From Amyloporia xantha (taxonomy: Eukaryota > Basidiomycota > Agaricomycetes > Polyporales > Adustoporiaceae): 64,000 bases of DNA. Position 1 is the first letter of the stretch. Each line of letters opens with the position of its first letter. Below, piece after piece: positions 57,604 to 64,000 of the stretch. The notes below the pieces were generated by a model. The model was not told where the DNA came from. It ran no database searches and worked only from the letters and a program-made list of their open reading frames with translations. Made by a program: the position numbers and the translations under genes. The DNA is taken from NCBI GenBank assembly GCA_036971615.1, contig JAYKKR010000014.1:62001-126000 (forward strand), given 5' to 3'.

Positions 57604-58062
57604 GGTGGATCGAATGTAAAATGCTGACGCAAACGTATTAAAAATCATGTGCCATCGCTGCGGCAAAGGCTGATAACTAGTACTTACAATTAGTCGGGCT
57701 GAAATTCTCGACGATTAAAATCGCAAATGACGAGTCCTCTGCAGAGAACAGCGGTTTTAGACAAGAACAGGGGTCTCTGGGGATGCAGTCAAGTCGGAAA
57801 CAAGCCTGAGTGAGATAGTGACTTCAGGGAAGTGACTGGTGTGACAATCAGATCGTGTCACGAGGAACGATGTCACGCAGAAATAGTGCACTCCTGTTGC
57901 CATTGATAGAAGAAACTACGGCGGACACCACAAAACCAGTATGCAGATGACTACAGCCCTAAATAATAAATCCAAAGACAAAAATAGAGGTCATTCCTGC
58001 ACAGGAGACGACTTGGAGGCCCTAGCTATGAAGGAGCCAGCTTTTGAGGGAGAGAAAACAGC
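57604..58062. other. Intergenic, no gene seen
   Basis: Upstream region of the deaminase gene and 3' flank of CHO2. Nothing else is supported. Confidence 0.5.
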
Positions 58063-61000
58063 CTATGCCGGTAGCAACTCTCTTGCAACCAGAATCCGGT
58101 TGGCCAGAGCACTCAAATTGGCATCAGCCACAATGACCTCTGGCGTCAGTTCAACACCGAAGGCCTGCTTGATAGCTATTGTAATGCGTTTAGCCTGTCT
58201 CTCTGACCAGAATCGGAAGTCGTCAGGATCACGCCCGTTGTCCTCCTGTTGCGCAACATCCTCTTGTCGGTGAGTCTTGCACGAAAGGGGGATCAAGGAG
58301 GGGTCAGAGTCCAGACAGAGCGGAACGACGCGCATGAGACATGTTCGGACGTTTCCGAAGTCCATGGCAGTGGGTTTGTCCACTAGCGCAAGGAAGCACG
58401 GGGATCCGCTCAGTACCTGTTGGAGAGACAATGTGAAAAAGAATCTCACCGTAAACTTCGAACGGGCCGTCCAGGCTCATGACATTGTATTTTCCATCAT
58501 GGTGGTACCGGATCTACGGATACGCACGCATGCGTTAGCCTTTCAAGGGCGCCGAACAACATCAGCCGTTGTACGCACTTCATAACGACCGGTCTGCCAT
58601 GGCAAGGTGCTGCTATGGAACACGACTTCGCCTGTCTCAGATTCCTTGTCCGGCCGATCGGGTCTGTTCAAACTCAACGGGATATCCCCATCCCACTCCT
58701 CGTCGTGTACGGGAACCCACATGCCCAGAGATGATGTCTTCGTCACCAGATTAGACCGATTGGCTCCGACCTGTCGAAATGAACAGCTAAGCCTCAACAG
58801 GAGAACGGAACATGCCATGCCAGACGCACCCTATAGATGCCGATCCAATCTCGGCGGGAATGGTGAGACGGTGCCCACCAGTTAACCCTGATAGACTCTC
58901 CCAAATGGAAGCGCAGAGAACCGTCCGAACTAGGTAAGATAGAGATCTTGTACTGGGCGGTGTCATAAGACGACAGGTCGTTGGCAACACGACTGACCGG
59001 GCGGATCCAACATGTCAGTAGGCCAACAGCTGCTTTGATGAGCGACTACGCACGAGATGACCAATCGTTCCCTTGATTGTTGGAGCAGAACCTTAGTGTC
59101 CTGTACAACCTCCGATATTTTGGGACGTGCTGGATAATGCAGATCAATATCCAGCCGCTAGTCGTACCTCATCATATGAAAGTTGCTCACACTTCGCGAG
59201 AAACTCTTCCACGACATCGGCGGTCTCTTCGTACACCTTGTCAAATGTACCCTTGACTTCCCTAGCAACTCTCCTTATCTCCGGGGCATGGCGGCCTGCG
59301 CGAGACTCAAGCAACCGTGCGTTCTTGTTAGCTACCTTCTTGATCACCTTGACAAAGCCTGCATCGTTCCGCAACGAATCACCGTACAACTTCCGCATGT
59401 GAGGACTGCAGACCAATAGTTAATCTGCAATCCGAGATGCAGCCTAAACTGCGGAGCATACTTTTCTACTCGACTCAAGAACCACCATTGTGACAGGTGT
59501 CTTATGACCGCCAAAGCGAAGACTAACTTGCTCCCACTTATCAAAGTGAGGCCAAAGAAAGCGGCGCCGTTCATTATTTCGGGATTATTGAGGTAACTAC
59601 AGCACCGTACTCAGATAAGTGGATATTACACAGACAGCGTAAAACAAGAGACGACGAACCGATAAATGCCGGTGTACTCAAGTTGAGCAGGGAAATCTTC
59701 CATGAAGAAGTCGCCAAAGAACCACCCTATGGAAACGCATGAATAAGGTATGCGTGCGGAGATAGAGCGAGGTGAATTCACCGAATGGCCCGAGGACTTC
59801 GTACGACTCCATTGTCGCCCACACATGTAAGCCTATGAGAATCTGTAACAAGACTTATGTGCAATGCCCCAAACACGAGGAGATGGTCTACTCACGGTCC
59901 CGAGAGTATGGCGCAGGAGCTCGTTTCCGACGGACCACTCTTGCGGAACGCTGTAGGTTTTCCAAGCGAGACAAACAGAAGAGACTGTGGTCCAGGTGGT
60001 CGGTGTCAAATCGCCGAGGAATGTAGAAGCGGCTTGGCAAGCGTACCGTAAGTCATGCACATGCTGAGGTTGTAGATAGACTTCCAATTATTGAAGGCCT
60101 CGTGTAATGCTCCCTTCCCATGGTCATTCTGGGGATAGTAATAATGCTTCAGGAAATGTCGCACAAGGAATTTCCTTTCGGACTGAGCCTGTAAGATGAA
60201 GCCGAGACCGAATGAGTGGACTAGACACCATGCTAGTGCATGTATGAAGTGCAAGATCAATGTGCTCCGACTCGAGAGTGGAGGGAGGAAGGAGACCACG
60301 AGAGGATAGAGAATAGCCAAGACAAGTTTAAGATCAGACGCTCTGAGATGAAATATATATCACGCGACATCAGACAAAGAGTCCCACCACGCACCTCAGC
60401 AAATCAATGTTATGCAAGAAAATCGTGTCTTTCCTGAAATATCTGTTCATGAGATCGTGCTGGGAAAGCGCTGGAGAGCCGCTGTGCCTAGGAGTGCCCT
60501 CGCTGATAGTTGAAACGGAAGCGAAGGAGGATGCCGAGCGGCGTTTGGTCTTCGTGCTACCAGTAATGTCCTCCAGTTCGGTCTCAGTCTCAGTCTCAGT
60601 CAATAACTCGTCCGTCTCGGTGGCACTTTCACCATCAGTAGCTGAGGGCGTCGTGAGGTCAGCGGATACGATCGACGACACCGAGCTTTGCCGAATATGC
60701 GATACAGATGCTTGATCAGGCAGGCGGGACGTAGCAAGAAGTGGCGATCGGTAAGCCAGCGGCTTGCGCTGCCCGTAGGTTCTCTCAATATCTAACAATG
60801 AATGTTAGAGGTTGACTCGATAAAGTGAGACTATGACGACAATGGTACTAACGGGGGTTTTCAAAAAACACAAGGAAACCAAATTGAGCAGCATGCGCTG
60901 CCAAGCTCACAAATAGGAGCGGGTAGCTGCCAACGATGAGAGACAGGCCATAGTACCCCGCATAACCTGTGAAGCGTTTCAGTAACTCGTCCTCTGAATA

Positions 61001-62044
61001 CATATACTAGCTTATTCACCGACAGAATACATCGGGTGAGGTGCCAACTCGAAAACCCCATCGAAGACAAGTGCGCCACGTTGGAAGAACACATCACCCC
61101 AGTACCAACCGTAGTCCTTAACGACATTATGTGCTTCTGTCTTGACCCACAAGTTGAAAGCAATCAGGGCGATTCCCCCAATCCATCTAAAATACATCAG
61201 GTAGACTCCAAAAAGATCAGGTGGGAAGACTCACCTCATGATATGGACTGTAATTGAGAGGCCTTCAGGAATACGGAAACACGTAAAAGCAAACATGCAA
61301 TACGCTACGAAATCACTATTGAATGATGTCATATTCCACGGAAGTCAGTCTTGCACCACAGTATGCGGCAAAAAGGCGACTGACTTCAGAAGAATGATGT
61401 CAACCATTTGACGGAACAAGAGCCAGGTATTGTATTCCAGAGGTAACTCCTGTCGATATCCATCAGAGTAGTCTTGCGGCTCGCAACTAAACAACGCACA
61501 TCAAACGAGTAATCCTTGCCCATTTTCCCAGCAAGTTGTTGTCTGATCCAGTTACGGACTGCGGGTTTACGCTGCTCGTCTAGCCACCCTAGCTTCTGCA
61601 CCTCTCTCACAATCCATTTCCTTTTGCTTTGTTTAGTGAGCACCCAGCCAAGACCTGCGTCATAGGCAGCCCGCCAGAATGCGAAGTAGACAAAAAAGAA
61701 GACCTTGGCCACAGAACGCGGGAGCATAAAGTAAAGCACCAACTGCATTCCAAGCAGACCCAGATTGAGAATATCTATGTGCGACTTGGGGTATCCGGGA
61801 TGAAAGAGAGTCAACACGTCGTGCGTCGTGGGTACGCGGAAAACTAAAATTCCATCTGCTTTCAGAATGCGATGCCCCGCGATTGCGACTGATTACACGT
61901 ACCTTCGCCAGCAGGAGTCTTCCCCCATACGACCTCTTCATGTTTCTTTGCATTAGAGTCGTCAGAAGTCGTAACAGTCTCAACCACCTTCGCTTCAGCT
62001 CGACGCCGTTGACGCATCGTGCCCTGATTTTCTGCTTCAGCCAT
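58063..62044 (-). CDS. CHO2: Phosphatidylethanolamine N-methyltransferase Cho2
   Basis: This enzyme carries out the first S-adenosylmethionine-dependent methylation of phosphatidylethanolamine in the ER on the way to phosphatidylcholine. ATG 62044 gives [20 protein letters not shown]. Many short exons follow with membrane segments typical of Cho2: [60 protein letters not shown] and [20 protein letters not shown]. The methyltransferase signature [20 protein letters not shown] lies across an intron. A second repeat half has SLSTRT-type membrane helices, [14 protein letters not shown] and [19 protein letters not shown]. The cytosolic C-terminus has [20 protein letters not shown] and [11 protein letters not shown], as in fungal Cho2. 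An acidic loop ([20 protein letters not shown]) sits between the halves. The length (about 900 residues) and order fit. Exon borders were not all fixed. Confidence 0.93.
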
Positions 62045-63147
62045 GAGAACGACGAGGAGGTGGAACGTAACGGAGAGTCGACGTACAGGGGACCAGCGGC
62101 TTGCAGTATACTTACCGCCGAATTAAGCGGCCACGTGGGCGCGTAGCATTCGACCCCAACGCGTCAGTGGCAGTGCCGGCCCTAAACGCCAAATTTTGTC
62201 GATCTCAGGTGGCTGTCGCGACGCCTGTCTTTCGTCGTTCCTGTTGATATTCTTGTGTAAATCGACTTGCTTGCTACTTGGGCTAGTACACTCTGGCCAA
62301 TGTCCTGAGTGAGCACAAAAAAGGTATAAGTCCTCTATTCAAGACATTGCCCTTACTATTCACTCGCGGCTCGACCAGCTTCTGTGGCTGATATCGGGCT
62401 GCGAGTTGCTAATGAAGGGGATATGAATCACTATCATTAGGCATTAATTTCGGCCGTTCCTTGGTAGCAACAAGGAGTGACCTTACGAGGTGCCTAACAG
62501 TTTTATGTCTCTGGTTACTTTCTTCATGTCTCCTGCTAAAGTTCCTTGAGAACATTTTTCCCCCATCCAGGTTTCCAAATGACCTTGGGTTGTGGTTGCC
62601 GGGCAGGATAGTGGTCAGATGTGGAAGAGTGTTTCTCACGCATGACAAGTGTTGTACGCATACTGCCAACGTCTTGAACAGTGTGGTATCACCAGGCTAG
62701 AGCTTGCTTACTTTGAATACACTCGTCTTTGAGTAGCAGATAGGCCGATCTTCTGCCGCCGTTCGTCCGCAAACGTGGCAGTAAACACGAAGCCGTTCTA
62801 TTTCCTTCATCTCGGAAGAATCGCATCTTCCTCCTTCACATGACGGGCCTGTTCTTCTGGTAGGCTATTCCTCAGCGATGCCCATTCTTCCTGCCTTTGC
62901 GCTCTACGGATCTCGCCCTGCTATGTAGTGCATCGGGTCGACAGTTGTTAGACCTAGTCTTCTGTATTTACTTATGCCGAATTTGCATGTCCCTATACAC
63001 GATCGATCTACGAACTCGCGAGCAATAATATGCAGAACAGTTTAGTTGAAAAATTACGGTGGTCAGAGTCATCGATTTAGACATTGAGATGTCGTGTCCT
63101 TGAGAGCACCAAGCATAACATTCCCACCCACATCAGCTTTGATCACC
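62045..63147. promoter_or_regulatory. Divergent intergenic region of CHO2 and the SET gene
   Basis: About 1.1 kb between two divergent genes. A CACGTG E-box lies at 62132-62137, near the CHO2 start. A GTAAGT in CHO2 sense at about 62110-62116 could open a 5'-UTR intron. E-boxes of this class are bound by bHLH factors, which in budding yeast drive phospholipid genes. Applying that here is inference. No gene was found inside. Confidence 0.4.
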
Positions 63148-64000
63148 ATGCCCGGTTCGGCTGCAGGAACTTCTCCTTCTGAGGAAGACCTGAAAAAAGC
63201 TCTTATCGGGCTACGAGCAGACAATCCGAGCCTGGGTATAGCCAAACTGCATGCACTCCTCTTAGCAGCCAATCCCTCCTGGACAGTCAGCGAAAAGCGA
63301 ACGCGCAAGATTCTACACAACGAAGGCCTTATACTTGCACCGAATCAAGTGCAGAATGCAAATAAAGATGGAGCCGGCCAGTCCAGTAGAACGGGAGAGA
63401 TTTTCCCGTCCTCCCAAATGATCGAGGGATTTGATGCTGCCAAGTGGACGCCGAAGGTAGAAGTGAAGTTCTTCAGCAAAAGCAAGGGCAAAGGCTTAGT
63501 CGCGAAAGAGAAAATGGCAGAAGGAGAGATTATATGGAAAGAAGACCCCTTTGTTTTGGCTCCAGAATGGTGAGTGAAGACTTTGCATCTCCCGTAAATG
63601 CAGGGCTTATGATCGCCGACTTCCAGGGACTTGTACGACTTGCAATCGTCGTCTCTGGCTTGCTGCTACTGCAGCACCCCACTTAAAGACTCGCCGATAA
63701 TTACTGCTTGCTCAAGCGGCGCATCGTCGTCTGCGTCGCCATGTCGGGCGAGATTCTGCAATCGCCTGTGTCTCTCGCGCTCAGCACGCACACACCCTCT
63801 TCTTTGCCCTTCTCAAAATCCAGCGTCCATATCCTTGTTGGCTTTCGCCAAGCAACATCAATGGATGGCGTTGCATGCTCTGGCTCAGTGCACCGCCCGA
63901 CTACTGTTGACTTCTCAGCAAGACGAGGCGGCTTGGGAAGCAGACTGGAAGTTTGTGCAATCTCTAGCGGTGCTAGGGATGGAAGACCGTGTCAAGACTA
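63148..64000 (+). CDS. Set5-like SET-domain protein with zinc cluster, partial (3' end outside window)
   Basis: ATG 63148 gives MPGSAAGTSPSEEDLKKALI, then a small helical domain (LRADNPSLGIAKLHALLLAA, then NPSWTVSEKRTRKIL). Exon 1 ends at 63569 in the start of a SET domain (VEVKFFSKSKGKGLVAKEKM, AEGEIIWKEDPFVLAPEW). After an intron (63570-63626) exon 2 gives WDLYDLQSSSLACCYCSTPL, a cysteine cluster (CRARFCNRLCLSRSARTHPL, then L-C) and a helical region up to the window edge. A SET domain interrupted by a MYND-like cysteine cluster is the layout of fungal Set5/SMYD-type lysine methyltransferases. The catalytic NH...Y part lies outside. Set5 in yeast acts on histone H4. The target here is unknown. 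Confidence 0.85.

Noticed and set aside
60560..60610. Short CAGTCT/GAGACT repeat run
   Set aside because: It lies within the coding acidic loop of CHO2 (TETETE) and is explained by codon repetition.

Overview
The window reads as nuclear DNA of a filamentous basidiomycete, most likely an Agaricomycete. The genes are dense and split by many introns of about 45-70 bp with fungal GT-AG borders. The recognisable proteins are fungal: Asf1, Ubp6, Cho2, a Bap31/Yet3-type protein, a Set5-like SET protein and a secreted CE16 acetylesterase. The largest mobile elements carry Plavaka-type transposases, which are typical of basidiomycetes. No rRNA, tRNA, CRISPR array or bacterial operon was seen.

Layout. 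1-1699: 3' part of an MFS transporter (-). 1700-5899: decayed DNA with no supportable gene. 5900-6710: intact unknown gene. 7634-12134: tandem pair of CE16 esterase genes. The first is intact. The second is intact except for a 1557-bp hAT-like foldback element that interrupts its signal-peptide exon and is flanked by a perfect 8-bp target duplication. 13138-13905: 383-bp tandem duplication. 14580-18932: Asf1, an F-box protein and a coiled-coil protein.

19285-38135: an array of a small 105-residue protein family (two intact genes, one frameshifted copy, one split copy, one relic) invaded by Plavaka elements. Two full-length elements of about 6.74 kb lie in opposite orientation with a 1.86-kb spacer, forming a giant inverted repeat. 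A 984-bp extra element end and a 114-bp fragment of host DNA copied from the other insertion site sit at the left edge. This looks like the trace of an ectopic copying event. The transposase frame is open only in the right element and the accessory frame only in the left one. The breaking differences I found all lie in homopolymer runs.

38741-47443: NAD(P)-binding oxidoreductases (two NmrA/isoflavone-reductase-like genes, one Fmp52/HTATIP2-like gene), fused relics of both kinds, and the broken N-terminus of a dsRBD-containing DExH helicase. 48118-64000: conserved housekeeping block with Ubp6/USP14, Bap31/Yet3, a BAG-domain protein, a zinc deaminase, Cho2 phosphatidylethanolamine methyltransferase and the start of a SET/zinc-cluster protein.

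The window therefore contrasts a conserved right third with a left and middle part shaped by duplication, transposition and decay. Secretion (CE16), ubiquitin turnover (F-box, Ubp6), ER and phospholipid function (Bap31, Cho2) and chromatin (Asf1, SET) are represented, without a single shared pathway.
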